DNA of 64,000 nt from positions 1 through 64,000 of the forward strand of contig JAOAFT010000008.1 of assembly GCA_026416125.1 (NCBI GenBank), in the 5' to 3' direction. Source of the stretch: Bacteroidota bacterium (GTDB lineage: Bacteria > Bacteroidota > Ignavibacteria > UBA10030). A model generated the notes under the pieces. That model had not been told where the DNA came from. It ran no database searches and saw only the letters and a program-made list of their open reading frames with translations. The translations under genes and the position numbers were made by a program. Every line of letters begins with the position of its first letter. The stretch's first letter is position 1. Below, piece after piece: positions 16,843 through 25,646 of this stretch.

Positions 16843-18087
16843 CTAGTTACCGTGTTTATCTTTATGTTGATTATTTTTATTAGCTTCTGCTGGTACAATT
16901 GTTAGATTATGTGGTGATAATGATTTATTCACACGAAATGTATCGTCATCTTGAAACCATGAATTTCCAAATGTTGTAATTTCGACTTGTAACACTCTCT
17001 TCATTTTATCTGTACTAGGGCCGTTACCTATCGTTTGTTGGGAAAGCATACTAAAGTCTTGTTGGATAAATTGCTCTACAAGTCGCCGACAATGGTACTC
17101 ATGGTCCGCATATGCAGTACGGTGAATTTCATTAAGACTATCAGATAGTGATATTGTAGAATACATTAATGTATCTGGTGTAATCACTACAAACAGACGA
17201 TTTCGTGGTATTCGTCGGATTTGATGAACGGTCTTTTTCGTTTCTGATAATAGTTGTTGTTGATAGTGTACTTTATGACGAAGATTATTCGTTGCTAAGA
17301 GTCGTTGTATTGAACTCTGTTGTCGTGGGTGGAGTGTAGAATAAATACTTTTAGCAATGACACGTTTAATACTTGGAAGTGATGGATCTATAGCAAGTAC
17401 ATTGTTTTCACCCATGAAAATTGATGCCCTGATACGTTCTTGTGCTATTATAAGAATACTATCGAGCAAGCGTTGTTGTTCTTCGTTTAGTTTGGCTTCA
17501 GTTACTAGCTTTTGCACCGTACAATTATTGTTATTGTGTACTCTTGGAGTATTCTTCCAAATATTTATTTTACAACGTTGACGATCTGTTTCATCGAGTT
17601 CAAGTACTGTGCGCCGTTCTCTATCAAATGGTAATGTACCAAAGAGTATAAACTGCAATGCATCATCTTTGCTTATATGCGAAAAGACCGGTACTAGACT
17701 ACTATGGAAATGCCTATGCTGTTCTGAAGATAATGTTTGCGTTTGCTGGAAGTAGGAGTAAATCCCATATCCTATTCCTAAAAATAGGATCATTGTTGCA
17801 GCAATAATTATTAAAGGTTTAAAGGCAAGGACTCCTGCAGTGGTTGTAGTGTATGACGGTTGAGTTTCAATCCTCTGTGATAATGCCACCCAAAACGATG
17901 TATTTTCTTCAACGCGTGGTTTACTGGCTAAAAGCTGTTTCAATTGGAGTAATTCTTTGAATTCTTGTCGAACATTCTCATTCTCTCTGATGTGTTGCTC
18001 CACTTCGCGAGCTTCAGCTTCTGATAATTGACCATCAACATAGAGCGATAGTAACTCCGACATTTTCTCTTGTAACAATTTTTTCAT
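16843..18087 (-). CDS. Anti-sigma factor with fused Spy-like periplasmic domain (putative)
   Basis: A 414-residue membrane protein. Residues 8-50 (MSELLSLYVDGQLSEAEARE onward) have the anti-sigma helical pattern, but the zinc ligands are absent. A transmembrane helix spans about 90-112. The periplasmic part contains LNEEQQRLLDSIL (200-212) and LHPRQQSSIQRLL (252-264), both close to the LTxxQ repeats of Spy/CpxP-like proteins, then about 150 residues I cannot assign. It overlaps the ECF sigma stop by ATGA. I infer that it merges in one chain what the neighbouring module encodes as two proteins. Confidence 0.65.
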   Translation of the reverse strand: MKKLLQEKMSELLSLYVDGQLSEAEAREVEQHIRENENVRQEFKELLQLKQLLASKPRVEENTSFWVALSQRIETQPSYTTTTAGVLAFKPLIIIAATMILFLGIGYGIYSYFQQTQTLSSEQHRHFHSSLVPVFSHISKDDALQFILFGTLPFDRERRTVLELDETDRQRCKINIWKNTPRVHNNNNCTVQKLVTEAKLNEEQQRLLDSILIIAQERIRASIFMGENNVLAIDPSLPSIKRVIAKSIYSTLHPRQQSSIQRLLATNNLRHKVHYQQQLLSETKKTVHQIRRIPRNRLFVVITPDTLMYSTISLSDSLNEIHRTAYADHEYHCRRLVEQFIQQDFSMLSQQTIGNGPSTDKMKRVLQVEITTFGNSWFQDDDTFRVNKSLSPHNLTIVPAEANKNNQHKDKHGN

Positions 18088-18797
18088 TGTCGAGGTTCCT
18101 CCAACAATGGTTTGAGTACCTTGCGGAGCATTGCACGACCACGTGCTATTCTTGACTTTACTGTACCTAATTCACATTTCAACACGTCAGCAATTTCTTC
18201 GTACGTTAGGCCCTCGATATCGCGGAGAATGACTGCTGATTTGAATGGTTCGGGGACCATTTTAAGTCCAAGTGCAACGAGCTCTTCATCATCTCTATTC
18301 TTCGGGTGGGTTGCAATGCGGGCTTGGAGTTCAGCTTCAACACCTTCATCAAGTTGCTCAAATGAGAAAAAGCGCTGTAACTTTCTGTGTCGCATTTCAT
18401 CTCGGCTACGATTGATTGCAATACGATAGAGCCATGTATAAAAGGATGATTCAAATCGAAATCGATGTAGTGCTCGATATGCCTTTATGAATACTTCTTG
18501 AGCTAAATCGTCGGCAAACTCACGTTCATGGAAAATTGAGTAGAGTAAGTTACGAATGCGTGATTGGTGTCGTTCAACTAAAAATCGAAATGCAATCTCT
18601 TTCCCTTGTTGGAAAAGCTTAACGAGTTCTTCATCGTTCAAGCGACGAATTTCATCAATAGATAATTCAACGGTTCGTGCAGTAGACGGTGCAGCTTCCA
18701 TCTTGTAGTTCGTGCTTTGTTCAGATTGTTCACAAGATACAAAACTTCTTGCACGAACTCCAATATCTCTACTACCTAAAGCAATTTCCACGTTCAA
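18084..18797 (-). CDS. ECF-family RNA polymerase sigma factor
   Basis: A 237-residue ECF sigma factor with an unusual N-terminal extension of about 50 residues. Region 2 spans about 60-135 (AFRFLVERHQSRIRNLLYSI, FADDLAQEVFIKAYRALHRF, SFYTWLYRIAINRSRDEMRH), and region 4 spans about 175-230 (PEPFKSAVILRDIEGLTYEEIADVLKCELGTVKSRIARGR). The apparent start is TTG at 18797, five bases after GGAGG; a start at Met33 would remove most of the extension. It is coupled to the anti-sigma gene and begins 70 bases after the GH9 gene on the same strand. Confidence 0.92.
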   Translation of the reverse strand: MNVEIALGSRDIGVRARSFVSCEQSEQSTNYKMEAAPSTARTVELSIDEIRRLNDEELVKLFQQGKEIAFRFLVERHQSRIRNLLYSIFHEREFADDLAQEVFIKAYRALHRFRFESSFYTWLYRIAINRSRDEMRHRKLQRFFSFEQLDEGVEAELQARIATHPKNRDDEELVALGLKMVPEPFKSAVILRDIEGLTYEEIADVLKCELGTVKSRIARGRAMLRKVLKPLLEEPRQ

Positions 18798-18867
18798 TCA
18801 TTCCTCCATCACGTAAACAATTTTTTGGTATAGACGAGAGGATAATTGAATGTGTTCCATAGCTCGT

Positions 18868-21336
18868 TCATTGAAGGAGTGCTTGTACAGCACACGCTGC
18901 ATATACGAACTGTGAGGCTATGTTAATAACGTACTCGTTTTGACCCCAGAAAAATGGCCAATCTTCTTTGTTTTCTGGATAATCAGGTTTAATAATCAGA
19001 ATACCAGGTACAACACCACCTGCAATGAAAGAAAAGTCGGCACGATTATTGCCGTATGCACTTTTTTTTGATACTGTACCAACAGAAGAGACGAACGATA
19101 TACTTGCACTTGGATGACAACCGAGTAAATAGTGAATTCCACGAAATACATCATCTTTTGAAATTACATTTGGGAAGAGTTTGTGAAGGTGATAGTTTAA
19201 AATAGTAACAGTAACAATCTGATAATTCCCAGCCCACCCACCAGTAGTAATTGGAACCCCAAATGGATTCTCTATACTCTTCATCATGCTTGCATAGTTA
19301 AACGCAAAGTCTCGAACAATGTGCTGTGTTTTCAACGTTAATTGAGAATATACTCGAGCAACATAGGGAACCATCGCTGCAAGTAGTGTATCATCCTTTT
19401 GGATGATCTGTTCGATGCGCTGCTTGTACTTGTGCTCTTTAGTACACAAGAACAACTCTACAGCTGCTTTTAACTCTTCAACCACTACATTTCCCCCTGT
19501 CGTATTACCGTAGCGAAAAAGATGAGGTGATGATGAATGTTCTTCATCCCATACTTTCTGTGCTTGCCGTAAACACTCGTTTGCGAGAGAATCATTATAG
19601 CCATTGAGAGCTCTACTCGCTGAAGCAAGCGCAGCAATTGCACCATAGTTTAGCGCTGTAGTGTGTGTGGTAAATGCCCATCGATCGTCGAAAGTACCAC
19701 TACTATCACCTACTATCTCATATGGTTTGAGCCTTGGTGTATAAATCTTATTATCGGTTTGAGAAGCAGCATCACCAATATGGGTATATGTCCGTAAACT
19801 CCCATCAACGATACCAGGTATAGCATGACCAAAAGCACGATATTGTGCTAGGAGTGCATGCACTCCATGTTCTATTTGTTGGAGTATATCTGGCTTATGA
19901 TCTGGCTTATGAAGTTCAACGTAGCGTTCTTGTTGTATCACTGTTGTTTCATCACGCAGTGGTTTAAAGTCTTCCCACACGAGTGAAAACATATGAACAA
20001 CTGTGTATTGACTTTGTGTACGTATATCAAAATCTCCTGCATCAAACCAGCCACCAATGTTTAAACCGGGTATATGTTCGTATGGTTGATAATGAGAATC
20101 GAGTGTTGGCCCTTGTGCGTAGAGATCGAAGTGAATGTGGTTTGGTGGCGCTTGCAATGCATCGTCAAGGTGAGAAACACCATGCCATACTCTGTATGCT
20201 TCACGAACATACATATGGTCCATTTGAACAGGAAAAAAAACATCCATTGTAGGATACCAGAGATCAGTATAAATATCTTTTGAGATTCGAAAAACAGGGG
20301 TACGTTTACCGCGAAACTCGAAACAGTAGAGGCCCTCCTGTGTGATTTCACTGAAGTCCGCATAACCATACATGTATCGCAAATAAAGTCCCCATGGTTT
20401 TACAAGGAGTGACTTTCGATTTTCTGTAATATTACTTACACCGATCCGAAGAAGGTACAAACTATCAGTTTCAAGATTATCTCGCGCATCGTATTCAATG
20501 AAGACTTTTTTCGCCTGGGTAGGGTGGTACCCAACTTGTGAGTAAAGCACCTGTGGTGTACGTTTCCAATTGGTAATTATATTTGCTTGAATTTCCCATT
20601 CAATCACAATACCAACTTTATTGGATGGGATAAGTGAACGTAGTACATACCAACCATTCTGTGCAACAACCCTTCCGTCATAAAGCAACAGATTATTCCT
20701 TTTACTTCTTACTTCAATCCGACACGATGGATCTTCAGGAGCAGCTATAAAAATTCTGCCTTGAGCAAACGGAAGTACTTCAAAAGTATCCGATTGTTTT
20801 CTATGGCAACTAACTGGATGAAGCGGAAAAACACCAACGGTTGAATCCATGATAAAGCCTCTTTCAAAATACGCTGACGGAAGAAACTCCAGATTAAACC
20901 CTGCCTTCCCATGCAATTTCTCTGGAAGAGGCTTTGAAAGTTCAACAGTTAACCAAATTGATTTACCATGAGCTTGAACACGTATACTATATTGAAAATT
21001 GTACTGTGGATATTCTAAATCAACTATAATCGAACGTGTAGTTGTATCGATACGTCTTGAGATTAATTGTGGAGTTTCATCCCACTGCTCGGGTGTCGGT
21101 TGTAAACGAACATCTCCATTTGTTACAGTACGTCTATCATGATGGATGAATTCAATACCACTAATCTTTGCATCACTGAACATTCCATCATACCAATTAC
21201 TGAACACTAGTACATCCCACCCCGGTACCGAAAAGTAGCCACTACGTGTAATACAAAACTCTTGGCTTTTAAGAAAATGAATATTGAGCAACGTACATAA
21301 ACTTACGATTTTAAAAAAAGTTCTGCGCATCTCCAT
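18868..21336 (-). CDS. Glycoside hydrolase family 9 (cellulase-type)
   Basis: An 822-residue secreted enzyme. After a signal-like N-terminus (residues 1-25) comes a beta-rich region of about 230 residues that I do not recognise, then a CelD-like Ig domain (about 265-360, opening VLYSQVGYHPTQAKKVFIEY), then a GH9 (alpha/alpha)6 catalytic domain (about 380-822). GGWFDAGDFDIRTQSQYTV supplies the catalytic Asp pair and WGQNEYVINIASQFVYA the catalytic Glu. GH9 enzymes cleave beta-1,4-glucans, and some act on other beta-glucans. It is the last gene of a four-gene glycoside-hydrolase cluster. No carbohydrate-binding module or type IX sorting signal is evident. Confidence 0.88.
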   Translation of the reverse strand: MEMRRTFFKIVSLCTLLNIHFLKSQEFCITRSGYFSVPGWDVLVFSNWYDGMFSDAKISGIEFIHHDRRTVTNGDVRLQPTPEQWDETPQLISRRIDTTTRSIIVDLEYPQYNFQYSIRVQAHGKSIWLTVELSKPLPEKLHGKAGFNLEFLPSAYFERGFIMDSTVGVFPLHPVSCHRKQSDTFEVLPFAQGRIFIAAPEDPSCRIEVRSKRNNLLLYDGRVVAQNGWYVLRSLIPSNKVGIVIEWEIQANIITNWKRTPQVLYSQVGYHPTQAKKVFIEYDARDNLETDSLYLLRIGVSNITENRKSLLVKPWGLYLRYMYGYADFSEITQEGLYCFEFRGKRTPVFRISKDIYTDLWYPTMDVFFPVQMDHMYVREAYRVWHGVSHLDDALQAPPNHIHFDLYAQGPTLDSHYQPYEHIPGLNIGGWFDAGDFDIRTQSQYTVVHMFSLVWEDFKPLRDETTVIQQERYVELHKPDHKPDILQQIEHGVHALLAQYRAFGHAIPGIVDGSLRTYTHIGDAASQTDNKIYTPRLKPYEIVGDSSGTFDDRWAFTTHTTALNYGAIAALASASRALNGYNDSLANECLRQAQKVWDEEHSSSPHLFRYGNTTGGNVVVEELKAAVELFLCTKEHKYKQRIEQIIQKDDTLLAAMVPYVARVYSQLTLKTQHIVRDFAFNYASMMKSIENPFGVPITTGGWAGNYQIVTVTILNYHLHKLFPNVISKDDVFRGIHYLLGCHPSASISFVSSVGTVSKKSAYGNNRADFSFIAGGVVPGILIIKPDYPENKEDWPFFWGQNEYVINIASQFVYAACAVQALLQ

Positions 21337-21416
21337 AGCTATGAGTTTCTCCTCATTACACTCTTCCTCCTCGTTACCCCGCTGAGAGAAATGTTAGGAA
21401 AGAAAACTTCGAATTT

Positions 21417-24296
21417 TTATCTTCCACCACGGTAACTTTCCGGTGGCCCGAGATATGACTTGCCAATGGGTCCAGTACGTATCACAACTTTTTGAATTAC
21501 AATACCTGGAGTAATTGCCCACAGTTTTAATCGGTGATCGCCAGTGTTGTGAATTGTATGTTGTGTTGTACACACTCGAATATTCTCACTAACAATCTTA
21601 TTCCACCATGATGGATACTTCCAATCAGCAATAATATCATTGCGATGTAGTGAAACGATTTGAGGATTATCATCGTCAAATGAGACACCGTAAAACAATC
21701 CATCACCATGGGTGTAATTTAACGTTGGCGATAAATAGACATCGACTTCTACTGTTCCTGTTGAAAAGAAGTATATATCATATTCCAATCGAGCACTGTT
21801 TTTTGTGAGCTGTTGTCGTTCTCCAGTCACAGGGAAAATAGTCATTGCAGATAAGGTACGCCCTAAATTTGGTATTTTAATCCACTGGAATTCTCTTGAA
21901 TTAATCTTTCGGGTATAGTGAACTGCTTCAATTGAAACATAATTATTGCTTTCGACATAACCATTATATTTTTCTTTTACTGGTTCTTTTGGCTTATGAA
22001 TGCATGCTTTTACACAAGCGTTTGCACCATTGGGACCTGTTATTACCAATGGTACCGTATGGTACCCCCAAGGGACCGACCTCCAATCTATCCTCACTTT
22101 TACTCGAAGTTCTTTTTCGACTAATCCCTCTTGTGGTATGGCGTAGATCCATGGCACTGAAGTCGCAATTGAATACATATACGGTTGTCTACCTTTATTA
22201 AATAACTCAATGAAGTATTCTTGTTGGTTAAAATAATCAAAGGTTGGTAAAGTACCTTCTTCTCTGTTATAAGGGAACCACCATTCTGACCCTTCAAGAG
22301 CAACTCCCATTTCTGCATTTTCGGGCACTTGAATTTCAATGACAGCTGGCATGATATTGCTATCGGGCTGTTGCCACGATGTATATCCAATATGGGGTTG
22401 TGACATCATATGGTTCCAACGTCCATTCCCTAAAGAATGATATCGATTTGTGATTTCTTGATCACGGTAAAAAAGTTCACGTACTTTGTTCGCATAATCA
22501 TTGGTTGAGGCACGGCCTTGTTGTGAGTATCGATAATTTTTTGCAACTGTAAAATAAAGTTCATAGAGATTTGCACAAGCTTCAACGGGGTGGAGTACAA
22601 GTTGATAATAAGCATCGCGATATTCTATCGGTAATACGGTATCAATTGCTTTCGCTTTTGCTTCAAGAATTTTGTAATCAGCAACAACAGTTTCATATTC
22701 ACGATAGTTCACAAGGCTGTAGGTATCCCATGAAAGCATCTCTGGTTTTCGCCGTGAATTATACTTAGTATAAAGTTCAAGAATTTCCGCTATTTCATTT
22801 TGGTAGCGTACGGTGAACTGTTTAGCAACCCACTCTCGTGTGTACCGAGGTAAATCATCGGCTTGTATTTTGTCAGGATCCCATGCATAATCTAAGAAAA
22901 AACTAATTGGGTACTCCATCGGTTTGATATCACCGACATTAACAATCCATATTTGCCGTACACCATATTCATATGCAATATGCATTTGTTCCCAGACTCG
23001 CTCAATTTGATTTGTATTGAGCCACTTATAATTTCGAGGTCCTCCAACATAATCGAAGTGATAGTAAATACCATACCCACCTTTGCGTGGCTTCTCTTTT
23101 AAGCTAGGAAGTTTCCGAATATTCCCCCAATTGTCATCACACAGCAACAACGTTATATCATCGGGAACTCTCATTCCTTTTTCATAGTACTCTTGAACTT
23201 CTTTATAGAGAGCCCACACTTGTGGAATATTTTCTGGTTTTTCCCCTGTAACCTCTTGTATAATTTGTCGCTGATCTCGTACTATTCTCTCAAGGAGAGC
23301 AATGTTTGCTTCTTCACTCATCGGTTCGTCTCCGTCCCCTCGCATCCCTACCGTCACAATACTTTCGTAGGAACGCATCCGCTCAATACCTCTTTTCCAA
23401 AATTCCTTTAATTTTTCTTCATTCTTCTCATAGTTCCATGGCCCAGTACCATAGCGGCGCCACTCGTCATGTGCTCGCATCATTGGTTCATGGTGTGATG
23501 TACTAATCACAACACCATACTCATCGGCAAGGGGTGCGTTAAGTGAATCATCATCGTAGAATGCTCGTCCCCACATAGCAGGCCAGAGAAAATTTCCTTT
23601 TAATCGAAGGATGAGTTCAAAAACATGCTCATAAAACTTATGATTGAAGCCACCAAATTTTTCATGCGCCCAACCACTTAAAGCTGGTGCTTCATCATTA
23701 ATGAATATTCCTCGATATTTCACCTTCGGCGTACCTGCAGTGTGAATTCCCTTTTTTACATATACATCGTTTTTCTTCTTTGGTGGAACATCAGCCCACC
23801 AGTACCACGGCGAGACTCCCATTTGCTCTGCAAGATCGTATATACCATAGATTGTGCCTCGTTTATCGCTCCCCACAATGACTAAGGCACGTTGAACGTT
23901 GGGAAACGGGCGTTCAACAACACGAATCTGGAAAGTCTCCCATTGACCATAGAGGGTTCGAAGATCGATTTTCTTACTCCTTACAAGCTGTTTAATGAGT
24001 CCACTCCGTTCGCAAGATCCAACAATGATTATATAATCATGTGTTGGTTTCTCACTGGTGACAATTTCTGGTGTGCAATTTGTTACTCGCTCTATGTCTT
24101 TTTGGAGGTGTCGAACAACTTTTTGAATACCACTGTAATCGTACGCACTTACGTAAATTGGTGTTGCCTTTTGACGCTCGACCACAGGGAATTCATCAGC
24201 TGATTTTATTGAAACGATATATCGTTCCTGAAATGGAAGAGAGTATAAAAACTGAAACCAGAGAAAACAACACAGAATTCTTAATATCCGTACCAT
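21417..24296 (-). CDS. Glycoside hydrolase family 115 (xylan alpha-glucuronidase)
   Basis: A 959-residue secreted protein beginning with a signal peptide (MVRILRILCCFLWFQFLYSL). GH115 enzymes remove (4-O-methyl)glucuronic acid from internal xylose units of xylan. Diagnostic stretches are GVSPWYWWADVPPKKK, KYRGIFINDEAPALSGWAHE, GNFLWPAMWGRAF, STSHHEPMMRAHDEW, and VGMRGDGDEPM. A C-terminal beta-rich region of about 180 residues follows. An AAAGGA site precedes ATG 24296. It lies between the GH8 and GH9 genes in the same orientation. Confidence 0.93.
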   Translation of the reverse strand: MVRILRILCCFLWFQFLYSLPFQERYIVSIKSADEFPVVERQKATPIYVSAYDYSGIQKVVRHLQKDIERVTNCTPEIVTSEKPTHDYIIIVGSCERSGLIKQLVRSKKIDLRTLYGQWETFQIRVVERPFPNVQRALVIVGSDKRGTIYGIYDLAEQMGVSPWYWWADVPPKKKNDVYVKKGIHTAGTPKVKYRGIFINDEAPALSGWAHEKFGGFNHKFYEHVFELILRLKGNFLWPAMWGRAFYDDDSLNAPLADEYGVVISTSHHEPMMRAHDEWRRYGTGPWNYEKNEEKLKEFWKRGIERMRSYESIVTVGMRGDGDEPMSEEANIALLERIVRDQRQIIQEVTGEKPENIPQVWALYKEVQEYYEKGMRVPDDITLLLCDDNWGNIRKLPSLKEKPRKGGYGIYYHFDYVGGPRNYKWLNTNQIERVWEQMHIAYEYGVRQIWIVNVGDIKPMEYPISFFLDYAWDPDKIQADDLPRYTREWVAKQFTVRYQNEIAEILELYTKYNSRRKPEMLSWDTYSLVNYREYETVVADYKILEAKAKAIDTVLPIEYRDAYYQLVLHPVEACANLYELYFTVAKNYRYSQQGRASTNDYANKVRELFYRDQEITNRYHSLGNGRWNHMMSQPHIGYTSWQQPDSNIMPAVIEIQVPENAEMGVALEGSEWWFPYNREEGTLPTFDYFNQQEYFIELFNKGRQPYMYSIATSVPWIYAIPQEGLVEKELRVKVRIDWRSVPWGYHTVPLVITGPNGANACVKACIHKPKEPVKEKYNGYVESNNYVSIEAVHYTRKINSREFQWIKIPNLGRTLSAMTIFPVTGERQQLTKNSARLEYDIYFFSTGTVEVDVYLSPTLNYTHGDGLFYGVSFDDDNPQIVSLHRNDIIADWKYPSWWNKIVSENIRVCTTQHTIHNTGDHRLKLWAITPGIVIQKVVIRTGPIGKSYLGPPESYRGGR

Positions 24297-24317
24297 AGCT
24301 TGTTCCTTTATGGTCTA

Positions 24318-25532
24318 TTATATATAGATTCGAAAATTCCCACTCACTTGAAGCAATGAAAGAAGATAGAGCATCCCATCGTAGTAACGGCCACGACCAG
24401 ACGGTATCGGAAGTTCCCAAAGTTTTTGAACAAAATCTCGTCGTTCCTTAAGTGTTGCAGCAAGTGCGGCAACTGCATTCATTGCTACCAACCCAGAATT
24501 TTGTTCATTCGAAAGTTTTTTCCCGTCTAGCGTATAAAGCCCAACATAGGAATTAATACCTTGTACATGGAAAAACTTTAAAAGCCTGTTAGACTGTAAA
24601 ACAGCCCAGCGATCTTTTCTAAACCATTCGTAGTCGACGGCAATATTCATCGCAACACGCCATGCATCGTACTGAAAGTGATTGTGTCCTCCACCCCATG
24701 GGTCATAAGGTTTTCCATCAAATGTTGCATAATCTGGCGCTAATCCTGTTTCTGGGTGAACAACTTTCTTAAGAAATGCACGACTCGTTATTGCTACCTC
24801 GTGCCAGAACGTACTATTCTGTTTGTCAACGATTGCCCATAGCTCATAAAAGTGAGGAACGTGGTAAGATGGATCAGTAAAATCATCAGCTTCACCAGCA
24901 GGTACAAATACAACTTGCTTTACTCGTTTATTAAACATGTTTGTGACTACTCGTGGATCATCAGAAGTGTCGCACTTCGTTACCATGGCTTGGAGGATCT
25001 TTAGAGCTTCTGCCTTATAATTGTAAATACCCACACCATCGCCCCACCGTTTTGAAGCAAATAATAACGCTGTTACAAACCATTCTTCTCCATCTGAAGC
25101 TGAGTTTGAGTCTATCACAACTCCCTCACGCGTACAATGCCATGCAAAGTAGTACTCTCGCTGTCCGCTCTTATGTTGCATGTACGTTTTTGCCCATTTC
25201 CATAAACGATCGAATTCTTCCTTTCTATCCAGTTGAATTGCAATCATCATTCCGTATGACATACCCTCTGTCCGTACATCGTTATTCCACACGTCGTAAA
25301 TGTAAGCCATATCTTCACCAACCGGATAATACACACGTTCTGTTGTATCATTTCCGTAAAATAATTGCTGAAATGCACGGTCAATTTTCGATTTAATTTC
25401 TTCATCACTTTTATTAAGTAGTGTCTTAAAAAGATTTTGATATTTTCCTGTAAAGAATGCACCATCATTTGCTAAACTAATGCCATTAAACCATTGAACA
25501 AAAATCATTATGAGAAGTAAGATTTTTCCCAT
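24318..25532 (-). CDS. Glycoside hydrolase family 8, Rex-like exo-oligoxylanase
   Basis: A 404-residue secreted enzyme (signal peptide residues 1-21). The GH8 motifs DVRTEGMSYGMMIAIQ (Glu89 as likely proton donor), SASDGEEWFVTALLFASKRW and HNHFQYDAWRVAMNIAVDY (Asp289 as likely base) resemble the reducing-end xylose-releasing exo-oligoxylanase Rex more than GH8 cellulases. Rex trims xylo-oligosaccharides made by endoxylanases. GAGGG precedes the ATG. A chitosanase or endoxylanase specificity is possible, but the xylan context favours Rex. Confidence 0.88.
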   Translation of the reverse strand: MGKILLLIMIFVQWFNGISLANDGAFFTGKYQNLFKTLLNKSDEEIKSKIDRAFQQLFYGNDTTERVYYPVGEDMAYIYDVWNNDVRTEGMSYGMMIAIQLDRKEEFDRLWKWAKTYMQHKSGQREYYFAWHCTREGVVIDSNSASDGEEWFVTALLFASKRWGDGVGIYNYKAEALKILQAMVTKCDTSDDPRVVTNMFNKRVKQVVFVPAGEADDFTDPSYHVPHFYELWAIVDKQNSTFWHEVAITSRAFLKKVVHPETGLAPDYATFDGKPYDPWGGGHNHFQYDAWRVAMNIAVDYEWFRKDRWAVLQSNRLLKFFHVQGINSYVGLYTLDGKKLSNEQNSGLVAMNAVAALAATLKERRDFVQKLWELPIPSGRGRYYDGMLYLLSLLQVSGNFRIYI

Positions 25533-25646
25533 AGTACCCTCACCTATGTGAATATTAATTAAACTATATTAAACCGTTTCAATATAAATGAACTATTCAA
25601 AAAAAGGCAAGAAAAATCGGCAGGTGTGATTATTTTTTAGCGAAGG

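Noticed and set aside
18868-21336. Type IX secretion sorting domain on the glycoside hydrolases
   Set aside because: None of the four enzymes ends with a recognisable sorting domain; the GH9 protein ends within its catalytic domain.
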